Shown: piece by piece, positions 36,513-49,100 of the stretch
How the letters are laid out: every line of letters begins with the position of its first letter
Numbering within the stretch: the stretch's first letter is position 1
NCBI RefSeq assembly: GCF_036588685.1
Contig: NC_086381.1
Location: 53,443,431 to 53,507,430, forward strand
Direction: 5' to 3'
DNA length: 64,000 bases
From: Mytilus trossulus
Lineage: Eukaryota > Mollusca > Bivalvia > Mytilida > Mytilidae
The notes under the pieces: model-generated
Databases searched by the model: none
The model's input: only the letters and a program-made list of their open reading frames with translations
What the model was told of the DNA's origin: nothing
Position numbers and translations under genes: made by a program

Positions 36513-36735
36513 TACTATAAACCAACTTATTTTCGCGGATACTTTAATTCGCGTTTTACCCTTTCTTGACCACTTCACGGTTATTTAATTTCACGATTTT
36601 CTGAATTACTTGATGAAGTTTTATAAGGAAAAATCTAAGTTTTACATATTCGCAACGATTTAGTTTTCGCGTTATTTTTCTACTCGCGAAAGTGGCGAAA
36701 ATAAATAGCTCGCGAAAATAAGTTGGTTTACAGTA
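36513..36735. mobile_element. MITE with 25-bp inverted repeats
   Basis: The left end 'tactataaaccaacttattt' plus 'tcgcg' is the complement of the right end 'cgcgaaaataagttggttta' plus 'cagta'. Internal CGCG-containing words ('aattcgcgtttt', 'ttttcgcgtt') are also partly inverted. TA lies at both edges, in line with a TA target site. It ends only about 70 bp before the acceptor of the TRAF6 5' exon segment. Confidence 0.8.
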
Positions 36736-36808
36736 TATTGAAATGTTTTATATTAACATGTATACATACAGTTTAGTATCAACACTATAAGTATTTTTTA
36801 TTTTTCAG

Positions 36809-36892
36809 AAACATCATTAAAAGAAAAGGAGTATTATGTCCCTGTGTAACCATACCTATGATTCCTAACGTAAATATGATGATCAAGGTCAG
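36809..36892 (+). other. TRAF6: TRAF6 5' UTR segment with upstream ATGs
   Basis: A polypyrimidine tract and CAG end at 36808, which would make 36809 the first base of this exon; transcription could also start nearby without splicing. Before the chosen start there are several upstream ATGs. One at 36836 opens a ten-codon frame that stops before the main start. Another at 36856 overlaps the main frame in a different register. These could reduce initiation at the TRAF6 start. Confidence 0.5.
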
Positions 36893-37119
36893 ATGGCCAG
36901 TGTGTTCGACACATTAGAACCAAAGAACAACGGAGATTCTGGAAGTTACTCGTCAAATGTTAATTTTCTTACTGAACCGGAAGACGGTTATGACTTTGAA
37001 TTTGTGAACTTAAAAGATGACAAATATGACTGTCCAATTTGTTTACTTATTTTACGTGACCCAGTTCAAACACCTTGTGGACACAGATTTTGTCATAAAT
37101 GTATACACAGGTGGTTAAG
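36893..37119 (+). CDS. TRAF6: TRAF6 coding exon 1: leader and most of the RING
   Basis: Encodes residues 1-75 and two bases of codon 76. It holds CPIC, CGHRFC and HKC of the RING. The frame would stop at once if read into the intron (TAA at 37121), and the donor AAG|GTAATT restores the RING sequence in exon 2 with a serine codon across the junction. Confidence 0.93.
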
Positions 37120-40100
37120 GTAATTTTCATTTTCCACAATATACTTTTCTGTTTATAATTTGAAAGGAGTTGTCTTTCTTACATTTATTATTTTACATTA
37201 TGTATAAAAAAAAATGTTATCTTTTTTTATTTTGGTAAAAAGATGTTTCTAGGCACAACATGAATTTATCCTATCTATTTATATATAAATTTTCAAATCA
37301 CTTTTTGTCCCGCGTGCAATGCGTTGCAGGGGACATGGAAATTCTAGTTGTCTGTCCAGATAAGATTTGAATTTTTACCATTTTATTTTTAAATTTACTG
37401 ACATTATATGACTATGCCACACTGAAATGAAATATTTTAGACCAAACCTGTAGTGTTTTATAAAAGTGTAAGGGGAAAAAAATTTAATTTGGAAAACTTC
37501 CAAATATTCTCTTGTTGCACATTTTCAATAATATTTTCAGTGAGTCTGGTGAACAACGTTGTCCTGTAGATAATACAACTGTGATAAGAGACCAAGTGTT
37601 TCCAGATAATTTTGCCAAACGTGAAATCCTAAGTTTACAAGTTAAATGTCCCAAATCCAAAGAAGGCTGTAAAGTGATAGAAGTTCTTAAGCAGTTACCT
37701 GTAAGTACAATTGTTTAAGATTAGTGTTTCAGTTATTTTATAGTTTCAATCTGAGAAGGTTTTTTTTTACATGCCAAATTTTCCTGATTTTTTGATTTTG
37801 AAAAATTTATGATTTTGGTATTTTGTTCATTTCCGTTACCAGTAACCGTCAATAATTTCAATTCATTCAAACTTCCAGTTTCGAATTTCGGTTTTCATAT
37901 TTCTTGTTTCTTCAGTTTTTCCTTAGATTTGTTATATGTGAAAATTTACATTGCAATATAAAGTGTTGTTTGTTACCTCTTGAAGTCATGTTTTTTTTTA
38001 TCTTTTTCTACAGAAACATTTAGAAGTGTGTGGTTATGTGCCAATTCCATGTCCTAATGAATGTAGTGATATATTACTACGTAAAGACTTACCTCATCAT
38101 CTATCTCAGATCTGTACAAAACGGAAAATTGTCTGTTGTAAATGTGGTGAACAGGTGACAGCAGAAAGAGAACAGGTAATTGATAGAACAGGTGACAGAA
38201 GGGAAACATTAGTAATTGATTGAACTGGTCATGTGACAGCTGAAAGGAAACAGGTAATTGATAGAATAAGTGACAGAAGGGAAACATTAGTAATTGATTG
38301 AACAGGTCATGTGACAGCTGAAAGGGAGCAGGTAATTGATAGAACAGCTTATAGAAGGGAAACAATAAGTAATTGATTGAACAGGTCATGTGACAGCTGA
38401 AAGGGAGCAGGAAATTGAAAGAACAGCTTACAAAAGGGAAACAATAAGTAATTGATTGAACTGGTCATGTGACAGCTGAAAGGGAGCAGGTAATTGATAG
38501 AACAGGCGACAGAAGGGAAACAATAAAAAATTGATAGAACAGGTCATGTGACAGCTGAAAGGGAACAGGTAATTGATAGAACAGGTGACAACAGGGAAAC
38601 AACAAGTAATTGATTGAACAGGTCATGTGACAGCTGAAAGGGAACTTGTAATTGATAGAACAGGTGCCAACAGGGAAACAACAAGTAATTGATTGAACAG
38701 GTCATGTGACAGCTGAAAGGGAACAGGTAATTGATAGAACAGGTGCCAACAGGGAAACAACAAGTAATTGATTGAACAGGTCATGTGACAGCTGAAAGGG
38801 AACAGGTAATTGATAGAACAGGTGCCAAAAGGGAAACAACAAGTAATTGATTGAACAGGTCATGTGACAGCTGAAAGGGAACAGGTAATTGATAGAACAG
38901 GTGCCAACAGGGAAACAACAAGTAATTGATTGAACAGGTCATGTGACAGCGGAAAGGGAACATGTAATTGATAGAACAGGTGACAACAGGTAAACAACAA
39001 GTAATTGATTGAACAGTTCATGTGACAGCCGAAAGGGAACATGTAATTGATACAACAGCTGAACAGGTGACAGAAGGGAAACAATAAGTAATCCAATAAA
39101 TTGGAACCCACAAAAATGAATGAATCCACAGTTATGATTATGTGTCAGACATTTCCTAAAAAACGCTTCAACCAATTTGCATGAAACTATAGTGAATTCT
39201 TTATATATATTGACATGAGCTCCCTTTCCATTTTTATTAATTTTAGATTTCATGTTTCAGAGTTATTGGGTTTTATTCTTTTCAAAAAGGGGATTTTCCA
39301 GTTTTGGACAATAAATTAAAAATGCTTTGAGCAGTTTTTCTGACATTTTGGTGAATTGTTTATATTTATTATTGTATGCTCTCATTTGATTTTTATAAAT
39401 TTTAGATTTGATGTTTACAAGTTATGGGATTTTATTCACAAAAAAAAGGGTTGATTTTCAAGTTTTCAACAATATCCTTAAAGTGCTTTGAGCAGTTTTT
39501 ATTAAACTTTGGTGACTGATTTATATCTATTAAGATAAACTTTCTTTGGATATTCATAAATTTCTGATATGACATTGAGAAGAAGTGAAGTTTAATCTTT
39601 GAAAACATGATGTGTATATCATGCTCTCACTGTTTATTTTATTGTCATGTGGACTCAATCTACTTTTATTTAAAAAAAATATTTTCTCAAAAAGGTTGAA
39701 GGCTTAGCCAAGGCCCTCAATTTGCTGTATATATTTGTTTAACTAACTGCCATGAAAATATTAGTAATGTTGCAGTATCCATCATAAATATCAGCCGTAA
39801 AAAAAAGGATGATTTTGATTTTGGTAGCATGAAGGTTCAATGGAATTTCTGACAGTTAAAAGATATACAGACTTTTCACCCACAATTTTTTAGTTTTCTA
39901 ATGAGGTTTTGTTTTTTGACTTTTTAGGAACACCTGCATAAAGAGTGTCCTATGGTGACAGTTGTATGTCAATACTGCCAGATTGAACTCTTGAGAAATC
40001 AGGCAAGTTGATCTATAGTTAGCCCATTATTTAGGAACTGATAAGTCGATCTATAATTAGCCTATTATTTGGGAACTATATTTAGCCCATCATTTGAGAA

Positions 40101-43100
40101 CTGACAAGTTGATCTATAATTAGCCCATCATTTGGGAACTGACAAGTTGATCTTTAATTAGCCCATCATTCTGGAACTGACAAGTTGATCTATAATAAAC
40201 CCATTATTTGGGAACTGACAAGTTGATCTATAATAAACCCATTATTTGGGAAATGACAAGTTGATCTATACTTAGCCCATTATTTGGGAACTGACAAGTT
40301 GATATTTTTGGGAACTGAGAAGATGGTCTTTAATTAGCACATTATTTAGGAACTGACAAGTTGATATTTTTGGGAACTGACAAGTTGATCTATAATAAAC
40401 CCATTATTTGGGAACTGACAAGTTGATCTATAATAAACCCATTATTTGGGAACTGACAAGTTGATCTATAATTAGCCCATTATTTGGGAACTGACAAGTT
40501 GATCTATAATTAGCCCATTATTTGGGAACTGACAAGTTGATCTATAATTAGCCCATTATTTTGGAACTAACAAGTTGATCTAAAATTAACCCATTATTTG
40601 GGAACTGGCAAGTTGATCTATAATAAACCCATTATTTTGGGAACTGACAAGTTGATCTATAATTAGCCCATTATTTGGGAACTGACAAGTCGATCTATAA
40701 TTAGCCCATTATTTGGGAACTGACAAGTTGATCTATAATTAGCCTATTATTTGGGAACTGACAAGAAAGTCTTGTTGTAGCATACTCATCTCTAGAGATG
40801 TGTCAAAAATGTGTATACTATAGTGATCCTTGGATGAATTTGGTGAAGGCAATGGGAAGGAATGGTGTTCATAAGCAGGGTTAAATGTACCTTGTAGACA
40901 ATAATTCTCAGGTTTATCTAACAGAAAGGGATTTGTTCATCATTCAAGACCGTATAGTGACCTGTACAAATAAATTATAAAGCATGGTTGAAATTTTCAG
41001 TTGACTCTAATAGTGTTATTGTCCTTTGACAATGATTTTTACTGAGTTTTTGCTTTTTTATGCCCCTTGGTGTAAAGTTTTTTATCCTACATTGAACTTT
41101 TGATGTCTTCCCTTAGAGAGTTCTCTTTGTTGAATATGCACATATTTAGTCATAAAATATTGCAAAAAACAAAATGTCACCATCACACTTCAGAGTTAAA
41201 CCAACACACTTCAGTGTGGACCATCACACTTTTAAGCGTGACCATCACAGTTCTAAGTACCATTGCAGTTCTGAGTACCATTGCGGTTCTTAGTCCTAAA
41301 TATATACATCTCCTTTTGAGTTTGGGATTCATTTATGTTAATGGGTACTAGTTTTCCTTGATTGTGGAAACCTTGCATTTTCCTTGATGTGTGTTCTCGT
41401 GGTTCTGCCAAGAAGTCTAGACTCAGCATTATAGAAATATATCTTATATGAAACATTTAAATTTGTGATTCAACTGTACCAATTAAACCCACGAAAATGA
41501 GTTTCCAGAGAATAATAATGAATCAACAGTATCATATATAATATCTACATTTATTCAATCCAGTGTTTTAATCATACTTTTTTTGATTGAGTTAAGTCTG
41601 CCAATTGATATTTTATCGTGTGTTTTTCTGTGTTGTGATGTTATGCTATTGTTTCAGAAAAAGGGAGAAGGTTCAGATCCATTAAAACGTTTAATCCCGC
41701 TGCAAATGTTTGCATCTGTCCTAAGTCAGGAATCTGATGTAAAGAAGTTGTCGTTTGTTTATGTAATATATATACGTGCTTCTCGTTTCTCGTTTCTTGT
41801 TTTGTTTATATAGATTAGACCTTTGGTTTTCCCGTTTGAATGGTTTTACACTAGTAATTTTGGGGCCCTTTATAACTTGCTGTTCGGTGTGAGCCAAGGC
41901 TCCGTGTTGAAGGCCGTACTTTAACCTATAATGGTTTACTTTTTAAATTGTTATTTGGATGAAGAGTTGTCTCATTGGCACTCACACCACATCTTCCTAT
42001 ATCTATTATATCCAAATATTCAACTGATATGACTTGATTGGAGTTTAATATATATGAATAAAACCACGACACACAGGACGATCTTATATATCATATTGAC
42101 AAATTGTAATAATAAGTTAATGTACAAAAGTGCATTCTTTTATAGGTCATATCACAACCTAACATCTCTCACAATTTTAACAACCAATTAGATTTTTAAT
42201 GACCATTAAAGTCTATTCAAATAATGTGAATCTAACTGTGATATAATACGTTGTTGATATCGTAAAAACACTTCCTGAATTTTTAATAAACAGAAACTTT
42301 ACCTAAATTTGATCTTCCTATTATATGTTAGAAATACGAGTCATATGAAACTAAATTGAAAGGTGTGCTTTCTTGATATATGATCGCTGAAAGCAAAATG
42401 TGCATTTAATGTAAATATTTGAACAATTTATGATTTAAATGAAAATATTCTAAATACAGGTAGGTAGTTTGTTTTTATATCAATAAAAAAAATCTTTTTT
42501 CATTTTTTTTGGAAATAATTTCTCATTGAAATATTTATCAATGCTTATGGCTGTTCCAGATTATATGCATTGGAAGAGGGGAGGCATTCAAATTAATTAA
42601 TTGAGGGTGGTAGTATTTTCTTGAGAATTGCTATGATTGTAAAAAAAATGATTTTTAAACCCTGAGACCCCGCCCCCTCAAGTTACAGGACATTAGTTTT
42701 GGTAAATATATACAATTTTACAAAATTGTGCCACTTGTTCTTTGATCTGTTTTTTATCAAACTTTTCTTGACAGCATAAGCTATGTGTATAATGCCTTTT
42801 ACTTCAGAAGGTAGAAGACCTGGATGCATTTTGACTAAAATTAATACAGACACCTTATGATAATAAGTTTCTCTGTCATATGTCCATTGTCCTTGACTTC
42901 ATTGTAATGGTGAAGTGACTGCTTGGTTGAGTTTTTGGTTAAACAAAATATTCACTTATTATGAGAAACAGGATAACTCATTTTGATATATAGGTTCCTT
43001 GCAGCGTCTTCTTGTCTGTCAGGTTGGCTCACCTGACCCCAGCCTCACTTCATGCATAAACAGACTTAAAACACCTGTTTCATTGTTTTACACATGTCAT

Positions 43101-46100
43101 TTTTGGGGCCCTTTTTATATAGTTTGCTGTTAAGTGTGAGACGCCAAGGTTCCTTGTTGTAGACCATATTTGACCTATAATTGTTAACTTTAAATGTATT
43201 GTGACTTAGATGGAGAGTTGTCTCATTGGCACTCATGCCACATCTTATTTTTATAAAGGTTAAAGTTATGTAGTCAACTCTAGTTCGGATACTAAGATAT
43301 AAATTGCTGTCTAACATGTTTTGAAAACATTTCCATGGTTCAGAGGACACTGTCAATACTTTCAAGAATAATATATACCTTTTTTTAAATTAACTTGAGT
43401 TAATAATTTGAATTAATTCTATTACAGATAAATAGCCATGAAGAATTTGACTGTCAGAGAGTAATAGTTCCCTGTCAGTATCAACCCATGGGTTGCACCA
43501 CAAGGGTAAGTTATAAACAGAGTTTTACTGTGTATTGCTGTGTGTTTCTTCATTCTATATTGGTTAGAGGTAAAGGAGGAGGGTTGAAATCTCACATGAA
43601 ATGTTTAACCCCATCACATTTTTGCACCTGTTCTTCTGGCCTTTGTTAGTCTTGTACAATTTTAGTTCAGTTGTTTTGTAGCCTACATTTGCAGCTTTAT
43701 CTGAGACATTCATTATCACTGAACTATAAAAAAGAAGATGTGGTATATGATTGCCAATGAGACAAATCTCCACAAGAGACCAAATGACACGGAAATCAAC
43801 AACCATAGTCAACATACATGTTTCAGCAATGAGCAAAGCCTATACCACATGGTCAGCTATAAAAGGCCTGACATGACAATGTAAAACTAATCAAAGGAGA
43901 AAACTAATGGCCTAATTTATAAACAAAAAATGAATGAAAAACCAATATGTAACACATAAACAAAAGACAAGCACTGAATTACAGGCTCCAGACATGGAAC
44001 AGGCACATACATACAGAATGGGACGGGGTTAAACATGTTAGCGGGATCCCAACCCTCCCCTAACCTGGACAGTGCTGTTACAGTACAACATAAGAACGAA
44101 CTATAAAAAGCAGTTGAAAAAGGATTAACTCATCAGATAATAAAAACTACCAATGATTTCTCATCATTATGAATGTGTCTATAAGTATATTTACATAATA
44201 TATATGGATACAAAAAATAGAGGGAGGTTCTCGGCAAAAGTCTCATTTTCTTAGGCAACATCAATGATATTGACTTATATCATGTCATTTAATATGTTCT
44301 CATTCTAACCAGCTGAGTCAATTGAGATGGAAAATAATCACACAAAAAGATCAATACAAAATTAAAGAAAATTGGATTAAAAAAATTATTAAATATTTAG
44401 CCCTGGGTATAAAAAAGATTTTTGTTAGGTAATACAAATTTTTAGGTTTTGATAAATTGAAATTGTCAATAACTGGAAAATAAGTAGATTTATCTTTCAC
44501 TGTAAGTAAATAGACAACAGGTTGTGTTTTTTTTTATATTATCACAGCTGAATCCAGAGAATGATATATATCAAACCAACAAGGAAGTAAAATACTTCTC
44601 ATTATGCTGTCATCCTTATGTCTCATCTTAATCACATTATAATTTGGAGTCTTCCTAGCGTATATCCCCATTGGGTACTAATGTTCATTGTTTTGATCAA
44701 ACTGTGAAATAAAGTAATTGATACAAGAATCCAGAAACAAGGTTTTATCACTTAAAAGTAATTTCATTAGTCGTCAAATCAATGGAAAGGTACATTTCTT
44801 TCCTTGCATCAATGCTTGAAAAATTAACAGCATGGTACTGTAACTTTGAGTTGGCTATATATATTATGATTAAGGTCTTTTTAAAACTTGCAGAAATTAT
44901 GAGGATGTTCAAAGGCTATGACTGCTCATGCAAGACTAAAGCCTATATTTTATGCTTTAATATTTTGTAGTACATATTTTAAAAGATAGGACAGTTTTAT
45001 TTTAATTAATTGAAGACTGTTTGAGTTTGATAAAATAACAATTTGTAATGCGCTTTTTGTTTTCATAACTTGATTCATTATATGGCATGTTACAATACTA
45101 AAACATACATATATATTTCAATTTATCAGACAGAAATTTAAGATATTTTAAACATGTTAAAAGCAAAAGATATATAGAATGATAAGGTGAGATCTCATGT
45201 TCTTGTGACAATGGTCAGTTAACATTATCAAATCTCATGATGTTGTAACAATAATCTGTTTTTTTTGTGTTTTTTTTGGTCAGATGTCATGGTCTTGTAA
45301 CAATGTTCTGTTTTTTTTTGGTCAGATGTCATGGTCTTGTAACAATAATCTGTTTTTTTTGGTCAGATGTCATGGTCTTGTAACAATAATCTGTTTTTTT
45401 GGTCAGATGTCATGGTCTTGTAACAATGATCTGTTTTTTTGTTTTTTTTTGGGGTCAGATGTCATGGTCTTGTAACAATGATCAGATTTTTTTTGTCAGA
45501 TCTCATGGTGATGTAACAATGATCTGTTTTTTTTGGTCAGATCTCATGGTGTTGTAACAATGATCTGTTTTTTTGGGTCAGATCTCATGTGTTGTAACAA
45601 TGATCTGGTTTTTTTTGTTAGATCTCATGGTGTTGTAACAGTCTTGTTACAATGATCAGGGTATTTTTTGTCAGATCTCATGGTGTTGTAACAATGATCT
45701 GGGTTTTTTTTGTCAGATCTCAGTGTTGTAACAATGATCTGGGTTTTTTTTTTGTCAGATCTCATGGTGTTGTAACAATGATCTGTTTTTTTTTTGGTCA
45801 GATCTCATGGTGTTGTAACAATGATCTGGTTTTTTTTTTGGTCAGATCTCATGGTGTTGTAACAATTATCTGGGTTTTTTTGGTCAGATCTCATGGTGTA
45901 ACAATGATCTGTTTTTTTTTTGGTCAGATCTCACGGTGTTGTAACAATGATCTGTTTTTTTTGGTCAGATCTCATGGTGTTGTAACAATGATCTGGTTTT
46001 TTTTGGTCAGATCTCATGGTGTTGTAACAATGATCTGGTTTTTTTTGGTCAGATCTCATGGTGTTGTAACAATGATCTGGTTTTTTTTGGTCAGATCTCA

Positions 46101-49100
46101 TGGTGTTGTAACAATGATCAGGTTTTATTTTGGTCAGATCTCATGGTCTTGAAACAATGATCTGTTTTTTTTGGTCAGATCTCATGGTGTTGTAACAATG
46201 ATCTGGTTTTTTTTTGGTCAGATCTCATGGTGTTGTAACAATGATCTGGTTTTTTTTGGTCAGATCTCATGGTGTAACTATGATCTGGGTTTTTTTGGTC
46301 AGATCTCATGGTGTTGTAACAATGATCTGGTTTTTTTTTGGTCAGATCTCATGGTGTTTTAACAATGATCTGTTGTTTTTTTTTCAGATCTCATGGTGTT
46401 GTAACAATGATCTGGTTTTTTTTGGTCAGATCTCATGGTGTTGTAACAATGATCTGGTTTTTTGTGGTCAGATCTCATGGTGTAACTATGATCTGGTTTT
46501 TTTTGGTCAGATCTCATGGTGTTGTAACAATGATCTGGTTTTTAGCTCACCTGGCCTAAAAGGCCATGTGAGCTTTTCTCATCACTTGGCGTCCGTCGTC
46601 GTCGTCGTCCTCGTCTGTCGTTGTTAACAATTTTTCAAACATCTTCTCCTCTGAAACTACTGAATGGATTTGAATGAAACTTAGCATGATTGTTTCTTAG
46701 TATATCCTGCACAAAATGTACGCTTCGATTTTTGATCCGTCAAAAAACATGGCCGCTGTTACTTAAAATAGAACATAGGGGTCAAATGCAGTTTTTGGCT
46801 TATATCTCAAAAACGAAAGCATTTAAAGCAAATCTGACATGGGGGTAAAAATATTCATTAGGTCAATATCTATCAGCCCTGAAATTTTCAGATGAATCAA
46901 ACAACCAATTGTTGGGTTGCTGCCACTTAATTGGTAATTTTAAGGAAATTTTGCAGTTTTTGGTCATTATCTTGAATATTATTATAGATAAAGATAAACT
47001 GTAAACAGCAAAAATGATCAGCAAAGTAAGATCTACAAATAAGTTAATATGACCAAAATTGTCAATTGACCCCTTAAGGGGTTATTGTCCTTTAATGACA
47101 ATTTTTCACAATTTGTTCATCATATTTGCTAACTTTAAAAAAATCTTCTCCTCTGAAACTACTGAATGGATTTGGTTAAAACTTAGCATGATTGTTCCTT
47201 AGATTATCCTGCACAAAGTGTGTGCTTTGATTTTTGATCCGTCAAAGAACATGGCCGCCGTTACTTAAAATAGAACATAGGGGTCAAATGCAGTTTTTGG
47301 CTTATATCTCAAAAACGAAAGCATTTAGAGCAAATCTGACATGTGTTAAAAATGTTCATTAGGTCAATATCTACCAGCCCTGAAATTTTCAGATGAATCA
47401 AACAACTAATTGTTGGGTTGCTGCCACTTAATTGGTAATTTTAAGGAAATTTTGCAGTTTTTGGTCATTATCTTGAATATTATTATAGATAAAGATAAAC
47501 TGTAAACAGCAAAAATGATCAGCTAAGTAAGATCTACAAATAAGTTAATATGACCAAAATTGTCAATTGACCCCTTAAGGGGTTATTGTCCTTTAATGAC
47601 AATTTTTCACAATTTGTTCATCATATTTGCTAACTTTAAAAAATCTTCTCCTCTAAAACTACTCAACTAAATTCAACCAAACTTCAACTGAATGATCAGT
47701 AGGGTGTATAAAATAAAGTTTGTGCTTTATTTTCTATTTCGTCAAAAAACATGGCCGTCATGGCTAAAAATAGATCACAGGGTAAAATGCAGTTTTTGGC
47801 TTATATCTCAAAAACTCCACCATTTAGAGCAAATAAGACAATATGTTAAAGTATTTATTAGCTCAAGGTCTACCTGTCCTGTAATTTTCAGCCGAATTGG
47901 GTAACTGGTTTTTCAGGTATAATGCCCCTGAATTGATGATTTTAAAGAAATTTTGCAGTTTTTGGTCATTATCTTGAATACTATTATAGATACAGATCAA
48001 CTGAACATTTAAATGAATTGAAAAGCCAAAATAATCATTGGTGAGAGATTTAACCAAAAAAATTAAGGTGAGCGATTCAGGCTCTTGAGAGCCTCTTGTT
48101 TTTTGTCAGATCTCATGGTGTTGTAACAATGATCTGTTTTTTTTTGGTCAGATCTCATGGTGTTGTAACAATGATCAGGTTTTTTTTTGGTCAGATCTCA
48201 TGGTCTTGAAACAATGATCTGTTTTTTTTGGGTCAGATCTCATGGTATTATAACTGTTAACTTTGTCAGATCTCATGTTCTGTTGACTTTTCAAAGACCT
48301 TTGAATTTGACATAAATAACACTTAAATATGTTTATTGTTTGATGTAAAGGTCCAATCACTTTAATTCAGGAAGTAAATAGAATACATGTATTGTATTGA
48401 ATGGATTACCCTTACGACTCTATCAATTTCTAATTGGCATTGTTTATCATGATATATTACAACACAATTTAAGCTGTAAGTTGACTTTTATTTTGCAATT
48501 TTAAACTCTTAGTTAATTTTGATCTAGAGTATAATGAAAGCATAATGTGCATCTGTACATTAATGCTATAGATTTTAATGCAGTTAGAAAATGTAAAGGG
48601 AGGTTGAACAGTGCTATTATTTAAAACTATTTTTAATGCATCCTTTCCCATTTTTTCAGTGGATGCTTACACGGATACAGTTTTGGTTTTGATTAAAAAA
48701 AAAAAAAACATTTATTTTGATTGTTTATATTCAGGTATCTTTGAAAATTTTGAAAACGTTTTGTATTTGAAAGTTAAAAATACTATAGTTATAATAGTTT
48801 AAAATGAATGAGGAAATTTTTCTTTAAAAGTTGATGTTTTTTTATGATCAAAGCAGAATTTTGTTTTACACATACTGTTAAAAAAAGGTCTTGTTATGGA
48901 ACCTTTTGCAATGCATTGCAGTTTTAATTTTATTTAGCTTTATATAATTAATTTTTGAAAATTAAATACTATATCAGATATATAAAAAAATTAAACTTAA
49001 CCTGTACTCTGATTTATGGTTGATGACCTTATGTTAACCCAAAGTTAAATATGACATTTATAACACAGGATTATAACTCTTGAACTGTAATTGTCAAATC

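Larger units (their letters stand above)
40768..43427. other. Rest of TRAF6 intron 4
   Basis: Holds a single MITE end (41077-41116, matching 22779-23018), a family H copy (41338-41540) and two family A copies (41740-42000, 43090-43250). A short CACACTTC/CACAGTTC array sits at 41185-41290. No additional exon was recognised. Confidence 0.5.

Noticed and set aside
38054..39253. Minus-strand frames of 60 to 111 codons opposite TRAF6 exon 3 and intron 3.
   Set aside because: They are the reverse reading of minisatellite M2 (recurring [11 protein letters not shown]). Partly antisense to a real exon.
34141..46543. CRISPR-like regular arrays.
   Set aside because: All arrays are head-to-tail tandem repeats without unique spacers, in a eukaryotic intronic setting.
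45652..46627. Long open frames of 63 to 166 codons reading repeated [11 protein letters not shown] or [11 protein letters not shown].
   Set aside because: They run through minisatellite M4 in all three frames and follow its 42-bp period, with T-run length changes shifting the frame. No domain or start context supports a protein.
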